Positions 50,427-58,990 of a stretch of DNA of 64,000 bases are shown here, in pieces; the stretch's first letter is position 1; each line of letters begins with the position of its first letter. The position numbers and the translations under genes were made by a program. The DNA lies in the NCBI RefSeq assembly GCF_002395745.1, contig NZ_DGUN01000027.1, positions 1-64,000 of the forward strand. The letters run 5' to 3'. The notes under the pieces are model-generated. The model did no database searches. It worked only from the letters and a program-made list of their open reading frames with translations, and was not told the DNA's origin. The DNA comes from Fibrobacter sp. UBA4309 (GTDB taxonomy: Bacteria > Fibrobacterota > Fibrobacteria > Fibrobacterales > Fibrobacteraceae).

Positions 50427-51086
50427 ATGTTGCGTCGGTTTGTCGTTCTCGCCTTGATGGTCGCGCTTGCCTCTTCCGGCGCGTTCGCCGCGAAAGCCAA
50501 GTCCGGCGCAAAATCTAAAGCTGCAAAAACTAAACCGGCAAAATCCAAGAGCTTTGAGTTCAAGGATTCACGCGATGGGCAAAAGTACCGTCTCGTAAAA
50601 ATTGCGGACAGGGAATGGTTCGGCGACAATCTGAATTTCAAGTCCGAAGGCGGCTACTGCCTGGACGACGATGACAACAACTGCATGGCCTACGGCCGCC
50701 TGTATACATGGGATGCAGCGCAGAAGGCTTGCCCTGCGGGCTTCCGCCTGCCTGCCCAGGCCGATTTCGAGAGCCTTTGGACCGCTGCCGGTGCCGACTT
50801 TAACGCAGGCTACCTGATCAAGGCGGATTACGGCTGGAAGGGCGAGACGAACGGGAACGATTCGCTCAAGTTCTCCGCGATGCCTGCGGGCAACCGCTTT
50901 GACGATGCGACTTACGGCAACCTCGCCAAGTTCGCTTTTTTCTGGAGTGCAGACGATTCCCTGGAAGGAATTGAACCGGGCAATGCCCGTGTATGGTACC
51001 TGACGAACAAGTCGATGGCTTTCGGCTATACCTCGAAGGCGAAAAAATTCGGATTCTCGGTGCGTTGCGTGCGGAACGCCAAGTAA
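50427..51086 (+). CDS. FISUMP-domain protein (Fibrobacter succinogenes major paralogous domain)
   Basis: 219 aa from ATG 50427. A signal peptide (VALASSGAFA) is followed by a Lys/Ala-rich linker (KSGAKSKAAKTKPAKSK). The FISUMP domain is at about 45-217: FKDSRDGQKYRLVKIADREWFGDNLNF, YGRLYTWDAAQKACPAGFRLPAQADFESLW, FSAMPAGNRF, FFWSADD and FGFSVRCVRN. This domain marks Fibrobacter and relatives and is related in shape to SUMF1/C-lectin folds. It is secreted; ligand unknown. An in-frame TTG upstream (50403) overlaps the radical SAM gene and is less likely. Confidence 0.92.
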   Translation: MLRRFVVLALMVALASSGAFAAKAKSGAKSKAAKTKPAKSKSFEFKDSRDGQKYRLVKIADREWFGDNLNFKSEGGYCLDDDDNNCMAYGRLYTWDAAQKACPAGFRLPAQADFESLWTAAGADFNAGYLIKADYGWKGETNGNDSLKFSAMPAGNRFDDATYGNLAKFAFFWSADDSLEGIEPGNARVWYLTNKSMAFGYTSKAKKFGFSVRCVRNAK

Positions 51087-51153
51087 TGCGGCTTCTCCGG
51101 TTCGCCGGCTTTTGCTAAATTAAAACGGAAGGTCCCTTTTTCCCGAGGTGATT

Positions 51154-51501
51154 ATGAATCTTGATGAAGAACGTATCCGTGAACTCCAGCGCAAGGACAA
51201 GGAACACGATGCCCGCCTGGATATGCAGAAGGAAAAGGACTACGAACACGATGTCCGCATAGACGCCCTTTATTCCAAGGGCCGTGAACAGGATTTCAAG
51301 ATCAAGGCGCAGGCCGCCAAGGATGCGGAACACGACTTCCGCTTGAATTCCGTGGACTCCGTAAACGAACTGCAGGACGACGAACTGCACCGCCAGTCCG
51401 AAAAGGACCGTGAACATGACGCTCGCCTTGCGAAGCTGGAACAGCTATGTGCCGACCTGGCTGCCCGCGTAGAAGCCCTGGAATCTCAATTGAAGAAGTA
51501 G
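51154..51501 (+). CDS. Coiled-coil protein with EHDxRL repeats
   Basis: 115 aa, entirely charged and helical. Five repeats share the core [KE][DRY]xEHDxRL: KDKEHDARL, KDYEHDVRI, GREQDFKI, KDAEHDFRL and KDREHDARL, spaced by 11-30 residues. A leucine-heptad end follows (LAKLEQLCADLAARVEALESQL). No membrane segment. GAGGTG precedes the ATG by five bases. It ends 5 bases before the translation-GTPase gene and may be co-translated. I do not recognise the family. Confidence 0.75.
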   Translation: MNLDEERIRELQRKDKEHDARLDMQKEKDYEHDVRIDALYSKGREQDFKIKAQAAKDAEHDFRLNSVDSVNELQDDELHRQSEKDREHDARLAKLEQLCADLAARVEALESQLKK

Positions 51502-51506
51502 GCGCG

Positions 51507-53483
51507 ATGTCGCAGGCTATTCGCAACATAGCGATTCTCGCACACGTTGATGCCGGAAAGACGACTCTTTCCGAACGCATATTGTTTGCGGCAGGCGAAG
51601 TGCGTAGGCCGGGCAAGGTTGAAGAAGGCCTTGCCACCATGGACTACATGCCCGAAGAAAAGGAACGCGGCATTACGATCGAAAGTGGTGTTGCCCATTT
51701 TGAATGGAAGGACACGTGGTTCAATTTTATCGATACGCCGGGGCATGTGGACTTTGGTGCCGAGGTGGATATGGCGCTCACGGCCGTGGAAGGAGCCGTT
51801 CTCGTGGTGAGTGCCGCGAGTGGCGTGGAAACCCAGACGGTCGCCGCGTTCCGCAAGTTGCGCGAAGCGGGAGTTCCTACGATCCTGTTCGTGAACAAGC
51901 TTGACAATCCAGATTACGTTCTCGACGATACGCTCATCAATATCGAGGAACAGCTCGGCGTGCGCCCGGTGCTCATGACGCTCCCGCAGTTCGAGGGCGG
52001 CAAGATGTCGGCGGTGCTCGACGTATTGAGCCAGAGCCGTCTTGTCCATTCCGAATCGGGCGAGGAAACCGTTGACGAAGACTGGAATGTTGAAGACGGT
52101 TGGGACGGTTCCCGTGAACTCAAGAAGCACTATGCCGAGGCGTGCGAATTTGCCAGCAACTTTGACGACGAAATCTTGAAAAACGCGATGGACGGAAAAC
52201 CGGTCGCGCCCAAGATTCTGCTGCGCGGATTAAGGAAGCTCGTGAAGAGCGACGAGTACGCGCTTTGCTATGCGGGTTCCGCGCTCGAAGGGTTCGGCGT
52301 GCGCAGCCTCATCACCGCGCTTTCGTTCTTCTTGCCCGAGGTTCCCAGGTTCGGCATCAACGAGCTTGGCCAGGTGATTCGCTTGCGGCACTTCAAGGGC
52401 GTTGGCGAGATTTCCCTTTTCCGCAGCCATACCGACATGGAACGCAAGGAATGGCCCGCGGGTTTCGAGTTCTCGCGACTCAAGGCAAACCTGCTTTTGC
52501 CGGTAGACGAGATTCGCGCTGGTGATATTTACGCGATGCGCACTCCGTTCGAGACAGAACTTGGACAGATTATTTATTTAGATGGACGGTGTCATCCTGA
52601 GCGAAGCGTAGCGGAGTCGAAGGATCCAGACCCGCTGCACCCTGACACCTCCATCCGAGACAACTACCATCCTCTTCTCCAGACGCGTGTGGAATGCCTT
52701 GGTTCCGACGACTACCACCATGTCGAAAAGAGCCTCGCGACGCTTAGCCGTATGGACCCGAGTTTCCGCGTGCAGAAGGACGATGGCGGTTTCTGGTACT
52801 TGCATACCGTGGGCGAGGTTCAGCTAGAAGTCCTGCTTGCCCGCTTAAAGCGCGAATTCGGTTGCGAAGTGAAGGCCGGCAGTCCGGAAGTGCGCTGGCA
52901 GGAACGCCTCTGCCGCAATGTGGGCCCGGTCGAAAATACATTCCAGCTCGGGCCGCACAAGATTTCGATAAAGCTTTCGGCGATGCCGCTCGAAGGTGAC
53001 GCGCATGACATCCGCTTGTCCGCGGAATTTCTGGAAACCGCTCCCCGCGAGATTCTGGCAGGCGTGCGTTCGGCTCTCCTGGAATCAACCGAAGTGGGAA
53101 TTTTGGGTAAGGGCCCGCTTGTGGGTGTGTGCTTTGAAGTCCGCGAGTTCACATGGACCGAAGGCGCTCTGCCGCCGATGATCAAGAAGGCGTGCGCCGA
53201 TGCCGTGACCAAGCTGATTAAGCCCGCCGATGTACAACTCTACGAGCCCATCATGGAACTTTCTCTGGAATGTCCGGTGAATTTTGCAGGGCTCGTGACT
53301 GGCGACATTCAGGCCCGCGACGGCAAGGTGAAGGAAATTGGCGGTGACGGCAAGACGCACTTTTTGAAGGCAGACATCCCGCTCCGCAAAATTTTTGGTT
53401 ACGCCACAGGCGTGCGTAGCATCAGCAAAGGCACTGCGCTTTATAGTATGAAGCTGCTCGGCTACCGCCACGCGACAGTTTGA
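51507..53483 (+). CDS. EF-G/TetM-like translation GTPase with in-frame repeat insertion
   Basis: 658 aa. The GTPase domain has AHVDAGKTTLSERIL (P-loop), RGITIES (switch I), DTPGHVDF (G3), NKLD (G4) and a C-terminal EF-G domain IV/V set (GPLVGVCFEVREFTW, PVNFAGLVTGDIQARDGKV, KIFGYATGVRSISKGTA). It is shorter and more divergent than EF-G and closest in layout to ribosomal-protection proteins (TetM/TetO) or the EF-G-2 group. Residues about 360-386 (GRCHPERSVAESKDPDPLH...) come from a dispersed repeat inserted in domain II. The next gene is an antibiotic-type acetyltransferase, but a resistance role is only a guess. Confidence 0.85.
   Translation: MSQAIRNIAILAHVDAGKTTLSERILFAAGEVRRPGKVEEGLATMDYMPEEKERGITIESGVAHFEWKDTWFNFIDTPGHVDFGAEVDMALTAVEGAVLVVSAASGVETQTVAAFRKLREAGVPTILFVNKLDNPDYVLDDTLINIEEQLGVRPVLMTLPQFEGGKMSAVLDVLSQSRLVHSESGEETVDEDWNVEDGWDGSRELKKHYAEACEFASNFDDEILKNAMDGKPVAPKILLRGLRKLVKSDEYALCYAGSALEGFGVRSLITALSFFLPEVPRFGINELGQVIRLRHFKGVGEISLFRSHTDMERKEWPAGFEFSRLKANLLLPVDEIRAGDIYAMRTPFETELGQIIYLDGRCHPERSVAESKDPDPLHPDTSIRDNYHPLLQTRVECLGSDDYHHVEKSLATLSRMDPSFRVQKDDGGFWYLHTVGEVQLEVLLARLKREFGCEVKAGSPEVRWQERLCRNVGPVENTFQLGPHKISIKLSAMPLEGDAHDIRLSAEFLETAPREILAGVRSALLESTEVGILGKGPLVGVCFEVREFTWTEGALPPMIKKACADAVTKLIKPADVQLYEPIMELSLECPVNFAGLVTGDIQARDGKVKEIGGDGKTHFLKADIPLRKIFGYATGVRSISKGTALYSMKLLGYRHATV
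52588..52628 (+). repeat. Dispersed repeat (GTCATCCTGAGCGAAGCGTA type) inside the GTPase gene
   Basis: Core GTCATCCTGAGCGAAGCGTA, then GCGGAGTCGAAGGATCC. Its translation CHPERSVAESKDP is a familiar product of this repeat. It keeps the frame and adds no stop. Confidence 0.85.
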
Positions 53484-53485
53484 TA

Positions 53486-53491
53486 TATATT
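53486..53491 (+). promoter_or_regulatory. -10 box of the Vat-like gene
   Basis: TATATT, then six bases to the ATG at 53498. It lies just after the GTPase stop, so the acetyltransferase may have its own leaderless transcript. Confidence 0.5.
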
Positions 53492-53497
53492 TAAACC

Positions 53498-54145
53498 ATG
53501 AACGGAAAAATCCCTAATCCAAATACAGTCCACCCGATTGCAGGCTACGACAAGGAAATCTACGTCAAGCCGACTATCAAGAATCCGAACATCATCGTCG
53601 GGGATTTTACCTACATCGCTGACTCGGAATTCGAAAGCCATGTGACGCACCATTACGACTTTATCGGCGACAAGCTCATCATCGGGAAGTTCTGCCAAAT
53701 TGCAGCTGGCGTGGAATTTGTGATGAATGGCGCGAACCACCAGATGAATGCCGTTTCGACTTTCCCGTTCTATACGCTTGAAGGCTGGGACATGAAGCCA
53801 CCTGCTGCAAGCGATATGCCGTTCAAGGGCGATACCGTTATCGGGAACGATGTGTGGATTGGGCAGAATGCGACAATCTTGTCTGGCGTGCATATTGGTG
53901 ACGGCGCGATTATCGGCGCGAACAGCGTTGTCGCTAGCGACGTGGAACCTTATTCGATTGTCGTCGGGAACCCGGTCAAGTTGATCCGCTACCGCTTTGA
54001 CGAGGAACTGACTTCGCTGCTGCTGAAGTTTAAGTGGTGGGACAAGCCCGTCGAAGAAATTAACGCGCTAATTCCCGTGCTCACGAATAGCGATTTGGAA
54101 TTCGTAAAAAACAAAATTCGAGAATTAACAGAAAAGGTGGTTTAA
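53498..54145 (+). CDS. Vat/XAT-family hexapeptide acetyltransferase
   Basis: 215 aa with a left-handed beta-helix of hexapeptide turns (IVGDFTYI, LIIGKFCQIAAGVEF, TVIGNDVWIGQNATILSGVHIGDGAIIGANSVVASDV). The catalytic His is in MNGANHQMNAVSTFPF, exactly as in Vat (streptogramin A) and XAT (CatB-type) enzymes. It transfers acetyl from acetyl-CoA to a hydroxyl of a drug or sugar. The real substrate cannot be read; many environmental members are not resistance genes. Cytoplasmic. Confidence 0.92.
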   Translation: MNGKIPNPNTVHPIAGYDKEIYVKPTIKNPNIIVGDFTYIADSEFESHVTHHYDFIGDKLIIGKFCQIAAGVEFVMNGANHQMNAVSTFPFYTLEGWDMKPPAASDMPFKGDTVIGNDVWIGQNATILSGVHIGDGAIIGANSVVASDVEPYSIVVGNPVKLIRYRFDEELTSLLLKFKWWDKPVEEINALIPVLTNSDLEFVKNKIRELTEKVV

Positions 54146-54157
54146 AACCACCTTTTT
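54132..54157 (+). terminator. Terminator overlapping the stop codon of the Vat-like gene
   Basis: AAAAGGTGGTT and AACCACCTTTT form an 11-bp stem with a 3-base loop, then a T-run. The stop codon lies in the loop region. The A-rich 5' arm could also end transcription from the convergent gene. Confidence 0.88.
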
Positions 54158-54177
54158 AATTTGCAATCTTTGGCGCG

Positions 54178-55068
54178 TTACATTCTTGCGGCGCGGGCTC
54201 TTCGCCTAAAGTGCTCGATAAGCGGAGCGACCGTTTCCTTGAAGTCGTCGTGCGTCTCGATGCGTACGAAGTCGATGGACATGCGCTGGAACAGCTCCTT
54301 GGTCGCCTTGCCCTGACGCTTTGCCTCGCGGGCGAACGCTTCGCGGAAGGCCGCATCGCCTGTATCGATCAGGAGCGTCTCGCCGGTTTCGGGGTCTTCA
54401 AGTTCCACGAGGCCTGCGGGCGGGAGTTCCATTTCTCGCGGGTCCACCACGGAGACCGCAAGCACGTCGTGGCGCTTGCGGAGAATCTTGAAGGCGTTTT
54501 CGAAACCTTCGTCCAAGAAGTCGCTCATCACCACGACGACGGCACGACGATTCAGAATCTTGCCGGCGTACTCGAGCGCCACCTGCGTGTTCGTGCCGTG
54601 GTGCTGCGGCTTGAAGTAAAGGATTTCGCGGATAAGCCGCAGCACGTGCTTGCGGCCTTTTTCGGGCGGTATGAACAGCTCGACCTGGTCGGTGTAGATG
54701 AGCAGGCCCACCTTGTCGTTGTTCTTGATGGCGGCGAAGGCGAGCAGCGCGGTAAGCGTCGCCATGACCTCTCCCTTCATCTGCTTGCCGGAACCGAATT
54801 CCGAACTGCTGGACGCGTCGACCATCAAGAGCATGGTCATCTCGCGTTCTTCGATAAACTTCTTCACATACGGCGTGCCCGTTCGTGCGGTCACGTTCCA
54901 GTCGATGGTACGCACGTCGTCGCCCGGCATGTACTCGCGGACTTCGCTGAATTCCATACCGTTCCCCTTGAAGGAACTGTGGTAGGCGCCGGTCATCACG
55001 GTATCGAGCGTGCCGCGAACGCTGAGTTCGATGCGGCTGACGGTCTTTAGAACTTCTTTATCAAGCAT
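54178..55068 (-). CDS. DUF58 domain protein (Bat-operon/MoxR-associated type)
   Basis: 296 aa from the ATG at 55068 (MLDKEVLKTV). The DUF58 motif is YMPGDDVRTIDWNVTARTGTPYVKKFIEEREMTMLLMVDASSS (about 45-90). A VWA-like fold follows (GLLIYTDQVELFIPPEKGRKHVLRLIREIL; VVVMSDFLDEGFENAFKIL). In FCB bacteria this gene lies with MoxR ATPase and Bat proteins; here it is alone. It probably acts in envelope stress or complex assembly. AGAGAT precedes the ATG. A longer frame starts upstream, but its extra residues look non-coding. Confidence 0.9.
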   Translation of the reverse strand: MLDKEVLKTVSRIELSVRGTLDTVMTGAYHSSFKGNGMEFSEVREYMPGDDVRTIDWNVTARTGTPYVKKFIEEREMTMLLMVDASSSSEFGSGKQMKGEVMATLTALLAFAAIKNNDKVGLLIYTDQVELFIPPEKGRKHVLRLIREILYFKPQHHGTNTQVALEYAGKILNRRAVVVVMSDFLDEGFENAFKILRKRHDVLAVSVVDPREMELPPAGLVELEDPETGETLLIDTGDAAFREAFAREAKRQGKATKELFQRMSIDFVRIETHDDFKETVAPLIEHFRRRARAARM

Positions 55069-55142
55069 CTTGGTATCTCTTTTCACCGAGAATATACAAA
55101 ATTCGCGATGGAAAATCCAAGAGAATGCTAGATGGCGGCTCA

Positions 55143-55184
55143 TGGGCCGCCATGACGATTGTCCTTGTGGGCCGCCATGACGAT
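55143..55184. repeat. Two direct copies of TGGGCCGCCATGACGAT
   Basis: Exact 17-base copies at 55143-55159 and 55168-55184, upstream of the DUF58 gene. The first copy can also fold with the preceding TGGCGGC. Confidence 0.85.
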
Positions 55185-55214
55185 AAAAAAAGAACTCCCG
55201 GCGTAAACCGGGAG
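55185..55214 (-). terminator. Rho-independent terminator of hsp20
   Basis: On the minus strand CTCCCGG and CCGGGAG pair around a 6-base loop and are followed by TTCTTTTTTT. It lies 47 bases after the hsp20 stop. Confidence 0.9.
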
Positions 55215-55260
55215 CCCTCTAAGGAGAACGATGATTGGAGTAACACTTAAGTCTTGCGGG

Positions 55261-55641
55261 TTAGCCGATGGTCAGCTTGCGTGCTGCGGCCTGGGCCTTC
55301 TTCGACAAGTCGAATTTCAAGATGCCGTTTTCAAGCGATACCTTGATGTTCTCGGTGTCGATGTCGTCGGCCAGGCGGAAGCTGCGCTCGAAGGTGAACT
55401 TTTCGTCTTTGCTGCGGACACGCGTCGCCTTGACGGTGATGATGTTCTTTTCGACCTGGATGTTCATGTCTTCTTTCTTCACGCCCGGGAGTTCGACTTC
55501 AAGTGCAAAACCGTTTTCGGTCTCGTAGTAGTCGGCCTTCGGCGTGTAGGTGCATTCGCCCTTGGCGGCTTCGGCGTTCAAGTTGTCAAGGAAGTTCTGG
55601 ATACCATAGAATGCAGTCGGGAGAATCTGTGCGTTGATCAT
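55261..55641 (-). CDS. Hsp20/alpha-crystallin small heat-shock protein
   Basis: 126 aa from the ATG at 55641 (MINAQILPTAFYG). The alpha-crystallin domain is at about 35-120: YYETENGFALEVELPGVKKEDMNIQVEKNIITVKATR, then FERSFRLADDIDTENIKVSLENGILKFDLSKK. It holds unfolded proteins as an ATP-independent chaperone. AGAGGT precedes the chosen ATG; the longer frame upstream crosses the promoter. It stands as a single-gene unit with its own promoter and terminator. No CIRCE or sigma-32 box is evident. Confidence 0.94.
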   Translation of the reverse strand: MINAQILPTAFYGIQNFLDNLNAEAAKGECTYTPKADYYETENGFALEVELPGVKKEDMNIQVEKNIITVKATRVRSKDEKFTFERSFRLADDIDTENIKVSLENGILKFDLSKKAQAAARKLTIG

Positions 55642-55705
55642 AATTTTACCTCTTTTGGTTGCGGGTTCGGCCTTCGCCGCCGCCCATTGTTTCTTGTTCA
55701 CTCCC

Positions 55706-55734
55706 CTATAAGCGAACGCCGTGCCAAATGGCAA
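55706..55734 (-). promoter_or_regulatory. Promoter of hsp20
   Basis: TTGCCA (55734-55729), 17 bases and TTATAG (55711-55706). This gives a leader of about 60 bases. The stretch 55735-55860 upstream holds A/T-rich hairpin-like sequence but no gene. Confidence 0.5.
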
Positions 55735-55858
55735 GAAAACGGTTTTTTTTGCGAAAAAAGCCGTTTTTTGATAAAAAAAGCCGAAAGTATTTCAAAAAGG
55801 AACGGACGCTGTTTCGCAGGGGAAACAACGGCGTTTTCAATCTGAAAAGCGGGGACAA

Positions 55859-55893
55859 ATGGAAACGGCCCCTGTGGGGACAGGGACCGTTCT
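55859..55893 (-). terminator. Possible terminator of the CE1 esterase gene
   Basis: On the minus strand AACGGTCCCTGT and ACAGGGGCCGTT pair (one G-U) around CCCC, followed by the weak T-tract TCCATTTGT. Confidence 0.6.
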
Positions 55894-55916
55894 TGGGTTG
55901 GTTATGGAGGAATTCT

Positions 55917-57422
55917 TTAGAACTGTTCGAAGAACTTGTGAACTTCTTCAGGAACCCAGGTGTTCTGCCAGTTGCCGTTGTCGAATGCGGTCCACTGGTG
56001 CTGACCGTTCCAGCTACAGAACTTGACCGGGAAGCGTTCGTCAACCGTCGTGAAATCATAGCAGAGGTGTCCGCTGCCGCCGACTTCCTGCGGCTTTTCA
56101 GCGCTGGCATCGGTGAAGTTGCCATCTGCGTCGGCCTTACCGTTGTTCTTGAGGATGCGCTTGAGTGCGCTGTCACGAGCGCGGCTGTAGTTGCAGGTGC
56201 CGTCGTTCTTGCCGTGCACGGCCATCCAGGCGATAGGCAAGCCCTTGTTCTTCGGCAAGTAGATGTTGTAGTCGGCGGTTGCATAGACTGCGACTGCACG
56301 GAGGCGGTCCTGCATATCCTGGGCCATGGAGTTCGTGACCATGGCGCCGAAGCTGAAGCCCGTCATGAACACGCGGCTGGTGTCAATGCAGTAGTTTTCT
56401 TCGAGAGTCGTAAGCAACTGGTTGATGAACTTGTGGTCCTTGTCGCTGCTCGTGCTCCACGGCATGCCGTCGGTATCGCCACGCGGAGAAACGAAGATGT
56501 AGTCGCCATTCTTGTCCAGCTTCTGCTGGCCGTAGTACGGAGACGGATGGTCCTGGTCCGGATTGTGGTGGACGAAGTCTTCGGCGTTAGAGCCCATGCA
56601 GTGCATGGCGAAGAGCAACTTGTAAGGTTTCTTGTTGTCGTAGTTCTTCGGCAAGGTGATGAAGTATTCGCGGTTGTCGCTGCCCACTCTCATTTCGAAG
56701 CGGTCGCCATTTTCGACACTCTTGGTCTTTTGCAGCTTGGAAGTCGTGCCGCAGCCCTTACTCGGGGTCGGCTCGTTCTTCAAAGCGTAACCGAATTTGA
56801 ATGTCGGTTCCGGGGGCGCGGTCTTCGTGAGCTTCACGTTGACGGTCGTATCGAGCGTGCCGAGGGGGATGGAGAGAGTGTCATACCCGTCGGCTACGAT
56901 ACGAAGCTTTTCACCCGGGGTTACGTCCTTTGCGAGGGCGTTACGGGAGGCGAAACTGGTGCCGGCCTTTCCGGAGGCGGTGAAACGAACCGTCTGTACG
57001 GCGCTGCCGACGGAAACCTTGGCCACGTAGTTGCCCTGGGCCCTGATGTTCTGACGCAAGTCGGCCTTGCCGGATCCGTAAAGGGTGGAAGAATACACCT
57101 GGTTTCCTACCATGTCAAAAATTTTGACGGAAACCGGAGAAGAGCTGCTCTGCTTGTACGAGAGCACTCCGTTATTGATGTTGACGTATCCAGGAATGGT
57201 CTGGCCGTGCAGGGCGTCAATAGACTCTTCTTCGTGAATGGAGAAATCACCGTTTGCATCGGTTTTTGTGTTCTTGTTTTCGTTGACGAGGGTGACGTCG
57301 GCGCCGTTGATGGCTGTACCCTGATCGTCGGTGACTTTTCCGCTAATCGTGTATGCGGATGCGGTTGTTCCCACGGTGGCAACCAGTGCCAATGCGAACA
57401 ACGAAAGATTGGATTCTTTCAT
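55917..57422 (-). CDS. Secreted CE1/feruloyl-type esterase with N-terminal regulatory-like domain
   Basis: 501 aa with a signal peptide (ATVGTTASA). Residues 24-90 form a carboxypeptidase-regulatory-like domain (ISGKVTDDQGTAINGADVTLVNENKNTKTDANGDFSI). About 95-175 form a beta domain with T9SS-tail-like motifs (VKIFDMVGNQVYSS, GNYVAKVSVGS). The esterase domain follows (225-501): REYFITLPKNYDNKKPYKLLFAMHCMGSNAED, GFSFGAMV (nucleophile Ser), AVHGKNDGTCNYSRARDSAL and GSGHLCYDF. The fold fits CE1 or PHB-depolymerase-like esterases, which release ferulate or acetate from xylan. A good AAGGAG site precedes the ATG. Confidence 0.85.
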   Translation of the reverse strand: MKESNLSLFALALVATVGTTASAYTISGKVTDDQGTAINGADVTLVNENKNTKTDANGDFSIHEEESIDALHGQTIPGYVNINNGVLSYKQSSSSPVSVKIFDMVGNQVYSSTLYGSGKADLRQNIRAQGNYVAKVSVGSAVQTVRFTASGKAGTSFASRNALAKDVTPGEKLRIVADGYDTLSIPLGTLDTTVNVKLTKTAPPEPTFKFGYALKNEPTPSKGCGTTSKLQKTKSVENGDRFEMRVGSDNREYFITLPKNYDNKKPYKLLFAMHCMGSNAEDFVHHNPDQDHPSPYYGQQKLDKNGDYIFVSPRGDTDGMPWSTSSDKDHKFINQLLTTLEENYCIDTSRVFMTGFSFGAMVTNSMAQDMQDRLRAVAVYATADYNIYLPKNKGLPIAWMAVHGKNDGTCNYSRARDSALKRILKNNGKADADGNFTDASAEKPQEVGGSGHLCYDFTTVDERFPVKFCSWNGQHQWTAFDNGNWQNTWVPEEVHKFFEQF

Positions 57423-57609
57423 ATAGGTTTGCTCCTTTTTTTTTCAACCCAAAGTTCATCCAAACAATCCTGTACCAGGTATACAATATAAAATGGAAGT
57501 CTTTTTATTGGGCGTAAAATAAAAATGCCATCATGGATAAATTGTCCATGACAGATGCAAAAAATGGCGAATTTAGCTCAAAAAAGGCGTTTTGTCGTGG
57601 ATAAATCCG

Positions 57610-58905
57610 CTAGTCCAGCAGTCCCTGGTACAGGTCTAGGATCTTCCTGGCGAGGAGGCTCGTGTACTTCGCGTTGACCAGGGTAATCTTGGCCGTTTCG
57701 AGGTTGTTTTTCTGTGTCAGGAAGTCGGTATAGGTGAGCGAACCGGCGTTTCTTTGTTCTTCGGCGACCTGGAGGGCTTCCTGCTCGGCTTGCACCTGCA
57801 AGATGGCGGCTTTCCATTGCATGTCCGCGCTCAAGGCGTTCAGGTACAGCTTTTCGATGCTGTTTTCGAGTGCCTTGGCGGTTTCTTGCATGCTGACCTG
57901 CGTCTCGGCCTCGCTTACCTGGGCCTGCAGCACCTTGTTCGTGGTGGAACCGCCATCGATGATGGGGATGTTGATGCCGAGCGATATGGAATTCTGCCAT
58001 CCGTACTTGAGCTGGTTCTTGTAGGCTTTAGATTCCCATGCCTGCAGGCCGGTGGAGGAATTCGCCCCCAGCGTTACCGTGATAGAGCTGCCCTTGCCGG
58101 CGACTTCGGTGCTCTTCTTGGCCGCGCGGACAGAAACGCTGTCGGACTTGAGTCCGGGGTGCGCTTCCTTGACGTTTTTCTGCAGTTCGTCGAGTGACGG
58201 CAGCGGTGGCAGGGAATCCGGATGTTCCATGTCCGTCTCGGGTGCCGAAATCTGGAAATCGCTGCTGTCGTCCAGTTCCAGCAGCTGGCGGAGTGTCGTC
58301 TTCGACGTACTCACGTTCAGTTGTGCGGAAAGTTGCGCCGTCTGTTTCTGCAATACGTTGGACTGGCTTTGGGTGAGGTCTTTCTTGGTGATGGATCCGG
58401 CCTCGTAGAGCTTGCCGTAGTGCTCGAATTCCGCCTGGGCGAGCTCGACGGAAGCGTCTGCGGTGTGCAGTTTCTCGTTGGCGGCGAGCAGGTTCATGAA
58501 GGCGTTCAGCACGTTCTCCTGGACGGTGCGTTCCGTCTGCCGCGTGGCGAGCTGGGTCGCTTCTTTCGAAAGCTGGGTCGCCTCGACGTTCAGGCTGGTG
58601 GCGCCGCCATCCCAGATGGTGTACGATCCGGAAATGCCCAGGTTTAGGCGGTAGTGGTCTTCCTGGTCAATGAACGGATGGTCGAAAAGGGTGTTCTGGA
58701 TGCTCGCGTTCACGCTCGGATAGTTGCCGGACTTTGCCTGCTTGATGCCGATGTCCGCTTTTTGCTCGCGGAGTTTGGCCGATTCCAGCGAAAGACTTTT
58801 CTGCTTGGCCTGCTTGAGGCAGGCTTCCAGAGTCCATGCGGATTCCGCGTGCAGCAGGGCTGCCGCCGCCAGGATGCCGATTAGAAAAGTTTTGGTCTTG
58901 TCCAT
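57610..58905 (-). CDS. TolC-family outer-membrane efflux protein
   Basis: 431 aa with a signal peptide (AAAALLHAESA). It opens WTLEACLKQAKQKSLSLESAKL. Two repeats of coiled-coil helices contain A-x-x-x-L-x-Q patterns (about 45-225 and 245-430), with the beta-strand motifs SVNASIQNTLF and SGSYTIWDGG, then SLGINIPIIDGGSTTNKVLQAQVSEAETQVSMQETAKALENSIEKLYLNAL and a second L-x-Y-TDFLTQKNNLETAKITLVNAKYTSLLARKILDLYQG end. It would form the outer-membrane tunnel of a drug or protein export pump. Its fusion and pump partners are not in the window. Confidence 0.93.
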   Translation of the reverse strand: MDKTKTFLIGILAAAALLHAESAWTLEACLKQAKQKSLSLESAKLREQKADIGIKQAKSGNYPSVNASIQNTLFDHPFIDQEDHYRLNLGISGSYTIWDGGATSLNVEATQLSKEATQLATRQTERTVQENVLNAFMNLLAANEKLHTADASVELAQAEFEHYGKLYEAGSITKKDLTQSQSNVLQKQTAQLSAQLNVSTSKTTLRQLLELDDSSDFQISAPETDMEHPDSLPPLPSLDELQKNVKEAHPGLKSDSVSVRAAKKSTEVAGKGSSITVTLGANSSTGLQAWESKAYKNQLKYGWQNSISLGINIPIIDGGSTTNKVLQAQVSEAETQVSMQETAKALENSIEKLYLNALSADMQWKAAILQVQAEQEALQVAEEQRNAGSLTYTDFLTQKNNLETAKITLVNAKYTSLLARKILDLYQGLLD

Positions 58906-58957
58906 GCCTTTTAGATGCCTGTCCGGGCTGTTACGTTGCCCGTTTTTGCGAAAATAG

Positions 58958-58981
58958 AAAAAAAGTCCGGTTGAACCGGAC
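58958..58981 (-). terminator. Terminator downstream of tRNA-Val
   Basis: On the minus strand GTCCGG and CCGGAC pair around TTCAA, followed by TTTTTTT. Confidence 0.9.
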
Positions 58982-58990
58982 CTTCGAGAG

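Noticed and set aside
51507..54145. Antibiotic-resistance island (TetM-like GTPase plus Vat-like acetyltransferase)
   Set aside because: Both proteins are divergent, no mobile element flanks them, and each has a separate start signal; a resistance role is not supported by sequence alone.
55659..57491. 610-aa plus-strand frame over the CE1 esterase gene
   Set aside because: Spans the hsp20 promoter, a terminator and the whole esterase gene; valine-rich shadow composition.
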